Made by a program: the position numbers and the translations under genes. A stretch of DNA of 43,027 bases from contig PBIX01000034.1 in the NCBI GenBank assembly GCA_002720975.1, positions 1-43,027 on the forward strand, given 5' to 3'. Under the pieces are notes generated by a model. The model saw only the letters and a list, made by a program, of their open reading frames with translations. It ran no database searches and had not been told where the DNA came from. This document shows positions 1 to 9,800 of the stretch, in pieces (position 1 is the first letter of the stretch; each line of letters begins with the position of its first letter). The DNA is from Planctomycetota bacterium (GTDB taxonomy: Bacteria; Planctomycetota; UBA1135; GCA-002686595).

Positions 1-1303
1 GGATGGCTACTCCTTCGTCGGCCAACCACTGGCGGCGGCCGAGAAGACAGGGCTCGCTGCCCGCCACGCGCACGCCCTTGCCCGGAAGCTCTTCGCTGGT
101 TTCGGCGGGAGCGTAATCCAACTGTGATTCTTCAGCCGCGCGGACGATGGCCCGCGAGACGGGGTGCAGAGATCCATGGGCACAGGCGGCTGCGACCTGC
201 AGGACCTCTTGTTCGGTTGCGTCACCGGAGGCAATGACCCGATCCAAGCTCAGAGCCCCCGCGGTGACCGTGCCGGTCTTGTCCAGGATCAGCGTGTCTA
301 CCTCGGCCACGGTCTCCAGGAAGGAGGCGCTCTTGATCAGGATGCTGCGCCGGGTGGAGGCCGTCATGGAGACGATCATGGCCGCCGGTCCAGCAAGAAC
401 CAGGGCACAAGGACAAGACACGATCAGGACGGCGATGGCCCGGCCCAACTCGCCCGTGGTGAACAGAGTCACGCCCGCCACGGAGAGCACGACCGGAAGG
501 TAGACCCCGGCGTAGCGCTCGATCAGGCGCAGGGCCGGGGTCTTGGACTGCTCCACCTGGCGCAGGGTCTCCACGACCCGGCCCAGGACAGACTGCCCCC
601 CCACGCCCTCGGCGCGGATGCGCAGGACACCTCCAAGATTGACCGTACCGCTGAAGACGCTGGAGCCCGACTCGACGTCCTCGTAGACCGACTCGCCAGT
701 GATGGGCGCCTGATCCACGGAGGAGAAGCCCGTCAAGACCTGGCCGTCCACGGGAATGACCTGCCCGGGTCTGACAATGACCTCATCGCCGCTACGGAGT
801 TGGTCGGGCTCGACCTCCTCCTCAACACCGTCCTGAACACGGGTCGCCTGTTGGGAGGAGAGCTTGCGAATGCCGTCGATGGCCGCCACGGCCCCGCGCG
901 AAGAACGCTCCTCGAAGAGGTGCCCAAGCTCCAAGAACAGGGGCACCAGCCCAGCTGTGACAAACTCCCCCACAGCCATGGATGCCAGCACGGCGAGGCT
1001 GACGAGCTGCTCGGTCAGGTTGGCAGGTTCACTGCTCATGAAGCCCCGCAGACCGCGACGCAAGATGGGCGTCGCCACGACGAGCGCTGCCACAGCCTGA
1101 ATCAAGGCGGCCATGTCCGCCTGGTCAGGCACCCACAACGCGTATAGGCTGCCCAATCCCAACAGCCCCACGCCGAGAAGCAGGGGGCCGAGCTGCATCG
1201 CAATACTGCGCTGCTCCTCGGGGGTGAGGGGCACTTCTACGTCGCGTGGGTCCAGGGGCCGCGGCTCAAGGCGCGGGGTTACGGCGGAAAGGGCGCTCTG
1301 CAT
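1..1303 (-). CDS. Heavy-metal P1B-type ATPase, N-terminal part (cut by window edge)
   Basis: Metal-exporting or importing transport ATPase of the inner membrane. About 434 residues are present and the frame is open to base 1, so the ATP-binding end and last helices are missing. I see hydrophobic helices from about residue 40, the actuator motif PITGES, the P1B metal-binding motif SCPCALV in the membrane, the phosphorylation loop DKTGT, and an HP-type motif (SLHPVSRA) at the start of the nucleotide-binding part. There is no N-terminal HMA metal-binding domain: only about 37 polar residues precede the first helix. CPC fits Cu, Zn, Cd or Pb transporters; the metal cannot be told from this fragment. 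The ATG lies 3 nt after the stop of the third SPFH gene, so it is the last visible gene of that operon and is probably translated with it. Confidence 0.93.
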   Translation of the reverse strand, partial: MQSALSAVTPRLEPRPLDPRDVEVPLTPEEQRSIAMQLGPLLLGVGLLGLGSLYALWVPDQADMAALIQAVAALVVATPILRRGLRGFMSSEPANLTEQLVSLAVLASMAVGEFVTAGLVPLFLELGHLFEERSSRGAVAAIDGIRKLSSQQATRVQDGVEEEVEPDQLRSGDEVIVRPGQVIPVDGQVLTGFSSVDQAPITGESVYEDVESGSSVFSGTVNLGGVLRIRAEGVGGQSVLGRVVETLRQVEQSKTPALRLIERYAGVYLPVVLSVAGVTLFTTGELGRAIAVLIVSCPCALVLAGPAAMIVSMTASTRRSILIKSASFLETVAEVDTLILDKTGTVTAGALSLDRVIASGDATEQEVLQVAAACAHGSLHPVSRAIVRAAEESQLDYAPAETSEELPGKGVRVAGSEPCLLGRRQWLADEGVAI

Positions 1304-1306
1304 GGA

Positions 1307-2383
1307 CTAGAACGGGATGGTGATGCGCAGGTTCTCGTAGCGCTCTCCAGCCGGAGGCGGCACGAAGCGCTTGGTCACAGGCTCGAGGGCGCGCTCGATG
1401 GACTCCCGGTACAGACGTACACGCACGACGTCGGGGTTCTGGCGGTATTCGGCCAGCAGAGCCTCGAAGGCCTCCGACTCGCCGCGCGCGCGACCCAAGC
1501 GCTGAGCCGCCTGAGCCCTGGCCTCGGAGATCCGCGTCGTACTGCGGGCAAGGGCAGCGGGTACCTCTGTGGCGCCATACTCACGCGCTTCTTCAATGAG
1601 GGTCACGGCGTCGATCATGCTGCTGACGACCTCGCGGAACGCCGGCAGGACCTGGAAGGGAGGGCTCAAGCGCTCGAATTCCACGGCCACCAACTCCATC
1701 CCTGCACCAGCGTCGTCGAGCAGCGCCTGGGCACGCTCGCGCACCATGCTTGAGAGAGTGAAGCGCCCCTCGGCCATCATCTCCTCGATCGCCATCGTGC
1801 CCGCGCTCGTGACCATGGCCGTGCAAACGGCATCGCGTAGGAGAGCATCCGGATCCTCCAACTCGAGTGCGTAGCGCACGGGGTCGCTGACCCGGTAGCG
1901 CGCCAGCAATACGGTCTGGAGGACGTTGTCGTCACCGGTCAGGCAGTAGCCATCCTGCTCCGGGTTGATCGTGTCGCGCCGCGAGAATCCGCGCGAGGAG
2001 GTGACGGGGCCCTTCATCCCGTCTTGCTCACTGCCCAATCCGCTGGCCAGGTCCGTGACGCGCACGCTGTGGATCTTCTCCACATCAACGCGCAGCACCT
2101 CGTCGATGGGCGCAGGCAGAGCGAAGAGGAAACCCGATTCGTGAACCTGCTGACCCGGGTTGTCCCCGACAAGCCGCCCCATGCGTAGCACCAGGGCCAC
2201 CTGGCCAGGCTGAACTGAGGTCAGGCCCGACCCGGCGTAGAGCACGAGCAGGACGAGAATCGGCCAGTGATACACGCGCAGCACAAAGCCCACCAACCCC
2301 ATCAGGGGCGAGGCCATGCGAGCCCACTCTGCCCCGGCCGTTTCACGGACCTGGGAGGGACGCTGTAGGGAGCCGCGTTTCAC
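1307..2383 (-). CDS. SPFH/prohibitin-domain membrane protein (third paralogue of the cluster)
   Basis: Membrane-anchored SPFH (band 7) protein of 358 residues. One N-terminal membrane segment (about residues 38-57) is followed by the SPFH start VQPGQVALVLRMGRL, the middle SPFH domain with a VSDPVRYAL strand, and an Ala/Glu/Arg-rich helical C-terminal third (EARAQAAQRLGRARGESEAF) typical of oligomerising SPFH scaffolds. It resembles HflK/HflC more than flotillin, but diverges at the usual PGLHW stretch. The start is GTG at 2383, overlapping the previous gene's TGA as GTGA, with a purine-rich AGGAGA about 10 nt upstream; this decides the start over the internal ATG 22 codons later. Its role is inferred to be a scaffold or protease modulator that assembles with the two SPFH proteins encoded upstream. 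Confidence 0.85.
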   Translation of the reverse strand: MKRGSLQRPSQVRETAGAEWARMASPLMGLVGFVLRVYHWPILVLLVLYAGSGLTSVQPGQVALVLRMGRLVGDNPGQQVHESGFLFALPAPIDEVLRVDVEKIHSVRVTDLASGLGSEQDGMKGPVTSSRGFSRRDTINPEQDGYCLTGDDNVLQTVLLARYRVSDPVRYALELEDPDALLRDAVCTAMVTSAGTMAIEEMMAEGRFTLSSMVRERAQALLDDAGAGMELVAVEFERLSPPFQVLPAFREVVSSMIDAVTLIEEAREYGATEVPAALARSTTRISEARAQAAQRLGRARGESEAFEALLAEYRQNPDVVRVRLYRESIERALEPVTKRFVPPPAGERYENLRITIPF

Positions 2384-3309
2384 TGACCCCTGTCTCCTTG
2401 CTCTTGATCCTCGCCCCCGGGGACCGGAAGCGTGGGAGCTTCCAGCAAGCCGAAGGGAGCACTGTCGGTGCGCAGGATGATGGTGGCTCCGGTTCCCAAC
2501 AGGGTCTCCAGGGCCTCGAGCTGACGCACGAAGCGGTAGAACTCCTCGTCCTCCCCGTGTGCGGCCGCGTAGACGCTCGCCGCTTCGGCTTCCGCCTTGC
2601 CGCGGGTCTTGGCCGCAGTCTCGCTGGCTTCGGCCAGAATACGAGCGACCTCAAGATCCGCTTCGGCCCGCACCTGAGCCGCCTGACGATCCCCATCTGC
2701 GCGGAACACGGCCGCCGAACGCTGCCGCTCCGCACGCATCTGTGCGAACACGCTGGTGATATTGGACTCGGGTAAGGACAGGCGCTTGAAGCCCACATGA
2801 TCGATCTGGATACCGTAGGTCTCCTTGGCCTTCGCCTGAACGGCGGTCAGCAGATCGGCTTCGATGTCAGCCACGGCCAGAAGCTCTTCGTCTGTGGAGA
2901 CCAGAGCCGACAGGTCGTAGTGCCCGAGCACACCGGTCTTGGCATCGATGATCAGGCCCTCCAGCTTGTTGGCGGCGCCTTCCATGGAACCGACGGCGCG
3001 ATAGAAGGACCAGGGGTCCGCTACGCGCCAAACGGCGTAGGACAGGAGGATCACGTTCTTCTTGTCGCGCGTGAGCACCTCCGCGTGCCGCGTGTTGAAG
3101 ACGCGCGTGCGGCGGTCGATGGTCGTGGTGCGCTCGATGGGCCAGGGCAGTTTCCAGTGCAGGCCCGGCGCGGAGACCTCATCCAGAGGCTTGCCGAAGC
3201 GCGTCACGAGGGCGGAGTGCTCCTCGCGAACAGTGAAGGTGACCGCCGAGAGAACGGTGATCGCCACGGCCAGGGACCCGACGATCCAGCGCAGAGTATT
3301 GCTTCGCAT
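2380..3309 (-). CDS. hflC: HflC-like SPFH membrane protein
   Basis: SPFH protein of 309 residues, of the family that partners HflK around the FtsH protease in other bacteria. One N-terminal membrane helix (about residues 7-27) is followed by TVREEHSALVTRFGKP, then SAPGLHWKLPWPIE, a signature of HflC/HflK, and a long charged coiled region (AQMRAERQRSAAVFRADGD; further EA repeats). The frame stays open upstream to 3561, but that part overlaps the preceding gene; ATG 3309 is chosen because it sits 4 nt after that gene's stop, with GGAGG upstream. It ends by a GTGA overlap with the next SPFH gene, so the three are co-translated. Confidence 0.9.
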   Translation of the reverse strand: MRSNTLRWIVGSLAVAITVLSAVTFTVREEHSALVTRFGKPLDEVSAPGLHWKLPWPIERTTTIDRRTRVFNTRHAEVLTRDKKNVILLSYAVWRVADPWSFYRAVGSMEGAANKLEGLIIDAKTGVLGHYDLSALVSTDEELLAVADIEADLLTAVQAKAKETYGIQIDHVGFKRLSLPESNITSVFAQMRAERQRSAAVFRADGDRQAAQVRAEADLEVARILAEASETAAKTRGKAEAEAASVYAAAHGEDEEFYRFVRQLEALETLLGTGATIILRTDSAPFGLLEAPTLPVPGGEDQEQGDRGQ

Positions 3310-3313
3310 GATG

Positions 3314-5095
3314 CTAGAGATCCTCCAAGGGTGTGGAATTCGCGGCGTTGGAGCCGTTGATCCACAGGGCTCCGCCATCCCGTTCAAAGCGTTGGTCGAT
3401 GACCACGAACGAGCGGCCCTGCAATTGGGCTTCGCGCGCTTCGAGCAGGCGGCGGAAGGTGAACAGTTCGGGGGCTGCTGCGTAGGTCTTTTGAACGGCG
3501 CTGAAGGCCTCCGCCTCACCGCGCGCAAGGGCAACGCGCGCCGCGGCATCGGCATGGGCACGGCTCTTCAGGCGGTTGGCCTGGGACTGCGCTCCGGGCA
3601 GGACCTCGTTCGTATACGCCTGTGCTTCAAGGACGCGTGTGTTGCGGTCAATGCGCGCGCCCACCACGGCCTGGTAGTCCTTGGCCACGGAGACAGGCGG
3701 ATGCAAGCCCATGAGCGTCAGATCAACAACCATGAGACCCAGCTCCAACCCATCCGCGCTCTGCTGTATGCGCCCCTCGATCTGGGTCGCGAGCTCAGAG
3801 AGGTTCTCGGACAGGGCGCTGTCCAGGCTACGGCCCACGGTCTCGTCCATCATCACGCGATCCGCAACGGCAGCCAGGGCGCCCTCGGGATCAGCGCAGG
3901 AGTAGAGATAGACCAGCGGGTCGCTCACCTTGAACTGCAAGACGGCGTTGACGCTGATCAGCTCGTGGCCGTCTCCAAGCAGGAGCTTGTACTCCTCCTC
4001 GGCGTGCTGAGCCGTCCAGAGCATGGAGGCCCCGCTCTTCGCCCGGGCAAACCCGATAGGCAGGCTGCGCACCCGATCCACGGCCACGCGCTGTACGGAT
4101 TCGATGGGCCAGGGCCAGCCCAGGTGCAGGCCGGGAGACACCGGAGCGCGGCCCGAGCGTGCGCCAAACACCTCCACGACCCCCACCTCGGAGGGACCCA
4201 CGAGGGTAAAGGCACTTCCCACCCAGGCCAGGACGGCAAGAGCCAGCAAGGTCGGAGCCAGGGAGCGTCGAATGAAGGCCAGGGCCCAGCTGCCACGCAG
4301 GTCGATACCGAAGGCCTCGGTAAGGAAGGCAAAGAAGCTGGAGACGGGATCCAACCGTCCGAAGAAGATGCGCAAGAAGAGCGGGCAAGCCAAAGCCAAC
4401 CGTCCCGTGCGCCGTGCCAGCAGCGCGATCAGTAGCCCCTCGGCCAGAAGCTCCAGAACGAGGAAGGCCTCGAACTTGGACAGTGCCGGCGCCAGCCAGG
4501 TCAAGCGATCGCCGTGCATGTAGGCTGCGGTTTCGAGCAGGGTCAGCCAGGCCGTGACACGCAACCACGAGGCCAGCCCTCGCGCCTCAGCGAGGACCTC
4601 CGTGCGTGTGGTGCCGTAGAATCGGGCCAGAAGCAATAACGCCAGGGCCACTGAGATGGAGATCACAACGACACCCGTGGTGTTCAGCCAGGCGATAGGT
4701 CCGACACCCAGGTCCAGGGGCGCCTTGAATTGTTCGTAGCTGAGTTGCCAGGCGGCGACGACACCGCAACCGCAGAGAGTCAGTACCAGTGCCGCAAAAC
4801 GGCCCGGGACAGCAGCCGCGGCTGTCTCAGTGCCTTGCCGCGTATGCTGAGCCACCCGCCGGCGCACGAGCCACAGGATCCAGCAGGTGGTGAGCGCCAA
4901 GGCGCCCGGCACAAGGAACTCTCCAAGCCCCACGGCCAAGGCCAGGGCCAAGAGTGCCGCTCCCATCAACCCCGGACCACCGATCAACACCAGGGTTGCG
5001 ATGCGCAGGTGTTCCAGCCGCGCCGTCAGGTGCAGATCCACGCCCTTCCCAGCGGCGCGGTTCTCAACTTCGGCGGATGGGTTGGCAGGGGACAT
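3314..5095 (-). CDS. hflK: HflK-like SPFH protein with polytopic N-terminal half
   Basis: 593 residues, unusually long for HflK (about 400 in E. coli). The first 300 residues hold about six hydrophobic segments (for example around 33-57, 60-77, 100-118, 133-159, 205-226, 280-302) with no recognised domain. The second half is a full SPFH unit: GPSEVGVVEVFGARSG, then SPGLHLGWPWPIESVQRV, VSDPLVYLY, and a final Ala/Arg-rich helix ending in a VVIDQRF strand. It is the first gene of the SPFH-ATPase operon; the ATG at 5095 has only a weak ribosome-binding site. In other bacteria HflK and HflC form a cage around FtsH; whether that holds here, and what the extra membrane half does, is unknown. Confidence 0.85.
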   Translation of the reverse strand: MSPANPSAEVENRAAGKGVDLHLTARLEHLRIATLVLIGGPGLMGAALLALALAVGLGEFLVPGALALTTCWILWLVRRRVAQHTRQGTETAAAAVPGRFAALVLTLCGCGVVAAWQLSYEQFKAPLDLGVGPIAWLNTTGVVVISISVALALLLLARFYGTTRTEVLAEARGLASWLRVTAWLTLLETAAYMHGDRLTWLAPALSKFEAFLVLELLAEGLLIALLARRTGRLALACPLFLRIFFGRLDPVSSFFAFLTEAFGIDLRGSWALAFIRRSLAPTLLALAVLAWVGSAFTLVGPSEVGVVEVFGARSGRAPVSPGLHLGWPWPIESVQRVAVDRVRSLPIGFARAKSGASMLWTAQHAEEEYKLLLGDGHELISVNAVLQFKVSDPLVYLYSCADPEGALAAVADRVMMDETVGRSLDSALSENLSELATQIEGRIQQSADGLELGLMVVDLTLMGLHPPVSVAKDYQAVVGARIDRNTRVLEAQAYTNEVLPGAQSQANRLKSRAHADAAARVALARGEAEAFSAVQKTYAAAPELFTFRRLLEAREAQLQGRSFVVIDQRFERDGGALWINGSNAANSTPLEDL

Positions 5096-5415
5096 GGAAT
5101 GCAGGGGAGGGGGAATCGGGTCTCCACGTGGTTACGCCCGCGAACCCCCTGGCGTTGGAAGGGGACCGCAGGGGGGGACGCGGGGAGGAAAACTCACGTC
5201 ATGGATCGACATTTTGGGCCGGATGGCGTGACCCTCATCCGCAGCAGGCCCCCATAAGGGCCAAGAAAACCGCCGGAATGGTGCCTAAGAGCCCCCTGAG
5301 GGGGGTCGCCCAGACCTCCTGAGACCTCTGCCGCCCCCCCAGGGGCGTTCCGGCTTCCCGGCCGACCTCGGAAATCCGGGCCCGGTGGACCCCTCCCGGC
5401 CCGGTCACCCTGCCC
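5096..5415. other. GC-rich gap between two minus-strand genes, with short hairpins
   Basis: No convincing gene. It is very G/C-biased with several short self-complementary stretches: a C4/G4 hairpin around 5292-5305 and GGCCCCC/GGGCC around 5247-5262. They could end the transcript of the upstream thioredoxin-fold gene or lie in the leader of the SPFH operon. Neither is followed by a T tract, so no firm terminator call is made. The SPFH operon promoter should lie here but I could not single it out. Confidence 0.3.
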
Positions 5416-6375
5416 CTATCCCCCTATCAGCTTGCGCGCGCGCTTGGCCGCGCGAGTCGAGGGGAAACGCTTGACCACCGACTCCAGGCTCTTCTTGGCC
5501 TTCTTGATACCGCGATTGGCGACGAGCTCGAGAGCCTTGTCGAGGGCCTCGGCGGCCTCGATCTCGTTCTGGATGATCTCATCGTCTTCGATTTCGCGGT
5601 GGCGCTCCAGGATCGCTTCCCCCAGAGGATGGCGCTTCAGTTCCTTCGCCAGGGACTCCAATGCGGGCAGGCTCTGTCCGAAGTCGCCACGACCAACGGC
5701 GACGTCGATCTGCTTGCAGAGGTCCGCCACGTGGGCCGTGAGACACTCTTCAAGTGCGACGGCTCCCTCGCTTCCTGCCGCCTTCTCGATCCACTTGAAG
5801 GCATCGGCAAGGTCTCCACTCGCAGCAGCCTCAAGGGCCTTCGGAGGCGCGCCATCGATCTCCCCGCGCCAGGAGAGGACGGTGTTGGGTCCAGCGCGGT
5901 CCGCACCGGCCATGGCGGACTTCAGGTGTTTACTGGTTAGCGACATGGGGTGGCCGTGCCAGACAAGCCGACCGTCGGGATCGAGGAGGTAGCTGTGGGG
6001 AATTCCCGTTGCACCCACCATCGCCCCCAGCTTGCCACCCGCCTTGGAGCCGCTGGCCACGGGGAAGGGCAGGTCCCACTGCTGCACGTACGGCTCGACC
6101 TTGCTCGCGGGCTCGTTCGACAAGGCCAGCACCACCAGCCCATTCTCCCGGTTATCGTTCCAGACGTCTTTGAGGTGAGGCCACGCCCCACGACAGGGGC
6201 CTCACCAGGTGGCCCAGGACTCGATCAGGACAGCTCTTCCCTTGAGAGACTGCAAGGAGGGCGTCTGTCCCAGGTGACGGAACCAGCCCTCGGCATCTAT
6301 CTCCGGAGCCATGGGGTCCTCGGCCGGTGCGAGGGCGAGGAGCGGGAGGGCGGCAAGCAGGACAAGTCGGTTCAT
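5416..6375 (-). CDS. Secreted TlpA-like thioredoxin-fold protein, probable selenoprotein (U-G-P-C)
   Basis: Read through one in-frame TGA (6204-6202), this is a 319-residue exported thiol-disulfide oxidoreductase-type protein. Residues 1-18 from ATG 6375 are a signal peptide (MNRLVLLAALPLLALAPA). LKGRAVLIESWATW then leads straight into U58-G-P-C61-R, exactly where TlpA and thioredoxin proteins have C-x-x-C. The fold continues with the NGLVVLAL strand, the cis-proline loop GATGIPHSYLL (P126) and DPDGRLVWHGHP, all in the same frame. Residues about 150-319 are helical, basic at the end, and TPR-like. Treating TGA as a stop would leave a 57-residue stub and a headless second half. A hairpin suited to a bacterial SECIS follows the codon. 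It stands alone, divergent from the giant secreted protein. Sec is inferred, supported by the Sec formate dehydrogenase in this window; a sequencing error is the main alternative. Confidence 0.8.
6175..6204 (-). promoter_or_regulatory. Putative bacterial SECIS after the UGA of the thioredoxin-fold gene
   Basis: Directly after the UGA (6204-6202) come 10 nt, then GUGGGG (6191-6186), a 5-nt loop CGUGG (6185-6181) and CCUCAC (6180-6175): six pairs, one of them G-U. The apical loop begins 16 nt after the UGA and has G as its second base, which fits what is known of bacterial SECIS elements. A competing helix pairs UGAGGCC, including the UGA, with GGCCUCA. The assignment is by eye only. Confidence 0.5.
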
Positions 6376-6814
6376 GAGAGTTCCAGTTCTGTGCAGATTG
6401 CTGAACGTGCCCATTGGCAACGATTCGATTGTACGCTGGACCCTGGCGCACGAAACAGGGCGGACGCATCAAGCAGGGGCCTCTTGCTGGTCCCAGGGCG
6501 TGTGGGGCACATTGAATCGGGGCTTGGTGGGATCGTTGTGCCTTTCCCCCCGTTCTCACGGGGGGAATCGGCGACAATCTCCCAATACCCGAGGTGGGAG
6601 CAGCGTTGCTCTCCCAGATGCCATCGAACGCCACTCCACCTATTCCCTATCAACGTCCCGTGACCGCCAGGCCGCTGGGATGCGGGCCTACTCCGAATGG
6701 CCAACCACCATGGCATAGCGCTACTCTGAGCATCCCGTGTGTGAAACCGGCTCGAGTGGTGAACCTACCCCCCGAGCCTGCGTTTCCCCCCGACCACCCA
6801 TTGCTGTGTTCGAC
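6376..6814. other. Divergent intergenic region between thioredoxin-fold gene and giant secreted protein
   Basis: About 440 nt that should carry two divergent promoters. The frame of the plus-strand gene is open from GTG 6737, but the signal peptide starts at ATG 6815, so 6737-6814 is treated as non-coding. Its most marked content is the perfect hairpin at 6544-6567 (separate entry). An imperfect inverted repeat TGGGAGCA/TGCTCTCCCA lies around 6595-6618. No convincing -35/-10 pair was found. Confidence 0.35.
6544..6567. repeat. Perfect inverted repeat, 10-bp arms, 4-nt loop
   Basis: TTCCCCCCGT (6544-6553), loop TCTC, ACGGGGGGAA (6558-6567). All ten positions pair and the stem is very GC-rich. 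It lies between divergent genes, so it is not an ordinary end-of-gene terminator for either. It could be an operator, an attenuator in the leader of the plus-strand gene, or a small interspersed repeat. No second copy was seen in the window. Confidence 0.6.
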
Positions 6815-9800
6815 ATGATCCATCCTGCTGCCGCCACGTTCGTACTCGCTCTCTGCCTCCCCAACCTCGCGCCTGCACAGGGCCAGGAGATTGGATTCGA
6901 CGAGATATTCGCCCTTTCGGAGAACAGACGAGAGGCCCTGGAGCAGCTCATACCCGGTACTGAGGACTACTACTACTACAGCTGCCTGCAGCTTCAGCAC
7001 GAGGGGAAGATAGACCAGGTCCCGGCGCTCCTGGAGACGTGGATCAAGCGCCACGGGCAGAGCGCACGCGTACGCGAAATCGAGAACCGGCAGGCACTGG
7101 TCGACTGGGCCAGTGATCCAACACGGGTCATGACCTCCTGGCCCCGCGGCCTCGACTACCTGACGCGAACATTGGGATTGAGTTTCGATCACACCCGTCA
7201 GAAGGCAGGAGACGAAGTGGTCCTTCCGAGCACTCTCGCACCGAGCCGCATCGCCCCAAAGGTCTGGGAAGACAATGCGCGCCGCTTGCATCCGGACTCC
7301 ATGGATGGGTTCGGAGACCGTCGCCTGGAATCTCTGGCCGCGGGAAAGCTCAGCGACCGCCAGCTGACAGAGCTCCTGAAACGCCTGCAGCGACCAGACG
7401 TCCCTGGGCTGGCTGACCTGGTGGTGCGGGAGCTGAAAATCCGTTCCAGCCGCAAGTTCGGCTCCCTCGACATCCATAACGAACTCCTCCCCGAACAGCT
7501 TGAGGCCTGCGCCAAGAGCCTGCCCAAGCTGCTGAACGACCCGGCCTTCGTGTCCGTGTACCTGACCAAGCTGCGCCCAAGCGCGGACGTGGACTGGACC
7601 ACCAATGTGGCTGAACGAGAGGCCTTTCTGGATCGTCTGTGGGCCCTCGCCCAACGTCTCGATCCGGCCCACAACGATCTCAAGGCGCACGTACTACAGC
7701 ACCGCCTCATACACGACCTGGGCCAGGGAAAGCCCAGCCGCGAGACCCTGATGGAGTTCCTGCAGCTGCCGCGTCGCACGCCCCTGGCCAACCCCGAGTG
7801 GCTGAAGACGCGTCGCAACGCGGAGATCGTCGAGAAACCCAATGCCTCTCTCACTCCCTTTGGGTCTCCGGGAGACGAAGAACCGCTTGTGCGCGCCTAC
7901 CTGGAGCACTTCTTCGGGCAGGAGGAGAGTTGGGAGGCGTTCAGCCCCTACGTCAAGGCCGATTACCTGCGCCGCCTGTTCGCGGAGACGAAGATCCTTG
8001 CGGGCACCGGAGACATGGAACGCTGGTACTCGCTGATCGATGACCCGGCCTACTACGAAGCCCTGGAGAACCGGGTCGAATTGGAGTTTCCCGCAACCCA
8101 GTCAACCGAGTTCGCGACGGGTGCCGCCGTCTCCCTGGACTTGGACATCAAGAACGTCAAGACCCTGCTCGTCAAGGTCTTCGAGATCGACGCCCTGACC
8201 TATGCCCTGGCAGAGAACAAGGAGGTGGATGCGTCCATTGATCTGGACGGACTCGTAGCGGGCGCGGAGACGACCTACTCCTACGACGCTCCAAGCCTGC
8301 GCCGCATCAGGAAGCACTTCGAGTTCCCCGAACTGACCGAGGCCGGGGTGTATGTGATTGACTTCATCGGGGGTGGGATCTCAAGCCGGGCAGTGATCCG
8401 CAAGGGACACCTCGAGGTTCGGGAGCGGAACAGCTCGGCCGGCCACGTGTTTGAGGTGGTCGATGCAGCGGGCGTCCCGCGCACGGACGCCGCCATCTAC
8501 TTCGGGGGCCAACGCTACGAAGCCGAGGGGAAGGGAATCGTTCTACTGCCGTACTCTACGGAGCCCGGCCGCCGAACAGCCGTGGTCGCATCGGGTGGAT
8601 CCGTTTCGGTTCACCACTTCAGCCATCGCGCTGAGACCTATTCGCTACGTGCGGGGTTCTACGTGGATCGCGAGTCACTGATCGCCGGCAGCAGAGCCAA
8701 GCTCCTCGTCAGCCCGCGCCTTGAGGTCAACGGCCAGCGGGTCTCCCTCGACCTCCTGGAGGACGTCAGCCTGAACCTGACCGCCCGAACTCTGGATGGA
8801 ACCAAGACGTCCCTGGACGTTCGCGACGTCGGGTTGCTGGAAGGGCGTGAGTGGGTACACGAGTTCCGGGTCCCCAACGATTTCAGCAAACTGGACGTGA
8901 GCCTCACCGCCAAGATCCAGGTCCTGAGTGACGGCAAGCGCAAGTCACTCTCGAGCGGCACGCAGAGCTTCGCCGCCAACTCCATCGACGGCTCACGCCA
9001 GGTGGACTGCCCCATCCTGGGCCAGGATTCGGCGGGGTACTTCATCGACCTCCTCGGCAAGAACGGTGAGCCCAAGGCGGGGCGCATACTCAACCTCAGT
9101 CTGCGCCACCGGGACTACCACGACGCCCTGTCCGTTCAACTCAAGACGGACGACGCGGGGCGCCTGCACCTGGGCCACCTGGTTGGTGTCGACTCCTTGA
9201 GGTCTTCAGGCCTTCCGGGCGGCTTTGGCTACTGGTCACTCGCGGCCAAACGGCAGACCGTCTCTGGCCTGGTACAGGGTCAGGAGGGCGACGTCCTTCG
9301 CATCCCATACAGGGGAGACATGGAGCGTCTGGGCCGCGACGAGGTATCTCTCCTGGAACTCCGGGGTGGAACGCCCGTGGCCAACCGCAGTGGGTTCGTG
9401 AGCCTGGAGGATGGGTTCGTCACGCTCTCGCAGCTTGCCGCCGGGGACTACGACCTTCTCCTTAAAGAAACAGGTGACCACATCCAAGTGCGCGTGACGG
9501 CTGGCGAGCGGCAGGGACGCTGGTCGGTCGGCGCCAGTCGCGCGCTGGAACTGCGGGCTACTCCCTTGCACGTGACGAGTGCCCAGATGGAGGGTGGCGA
9601 CCTGGTCATCCGGTTGACCGGGACCAATCCGTATACGCGTCTTCACGTCGTAACCTCCCGCTTCGACCCCGCCTTCGACGCTTTCACCAGTCTGGATCCT
9701 CCCGGTTCCACCAGGGGTGCAGCTCAGTCCATCCGACCGACGTCCTCCGAGTTCCACTCTGGACGACAGATCGGTGAGGAGTATCGATACATCCTGGAGC

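Noticed and set aside
164..1147. Long plus-strand open frame across the left end
   Set aside because: It is antisense to the P-type ATPase, whose minus-strand frame has CPC, DKTGT and TGES motifs; the plus frame has none and is chance in GC-rich DNA.
6737..6814. GTG 6737 as start of the giant protein
   Set aside because: It would place 26 polar residues before a clear signal peptide starting at ATG 6815.
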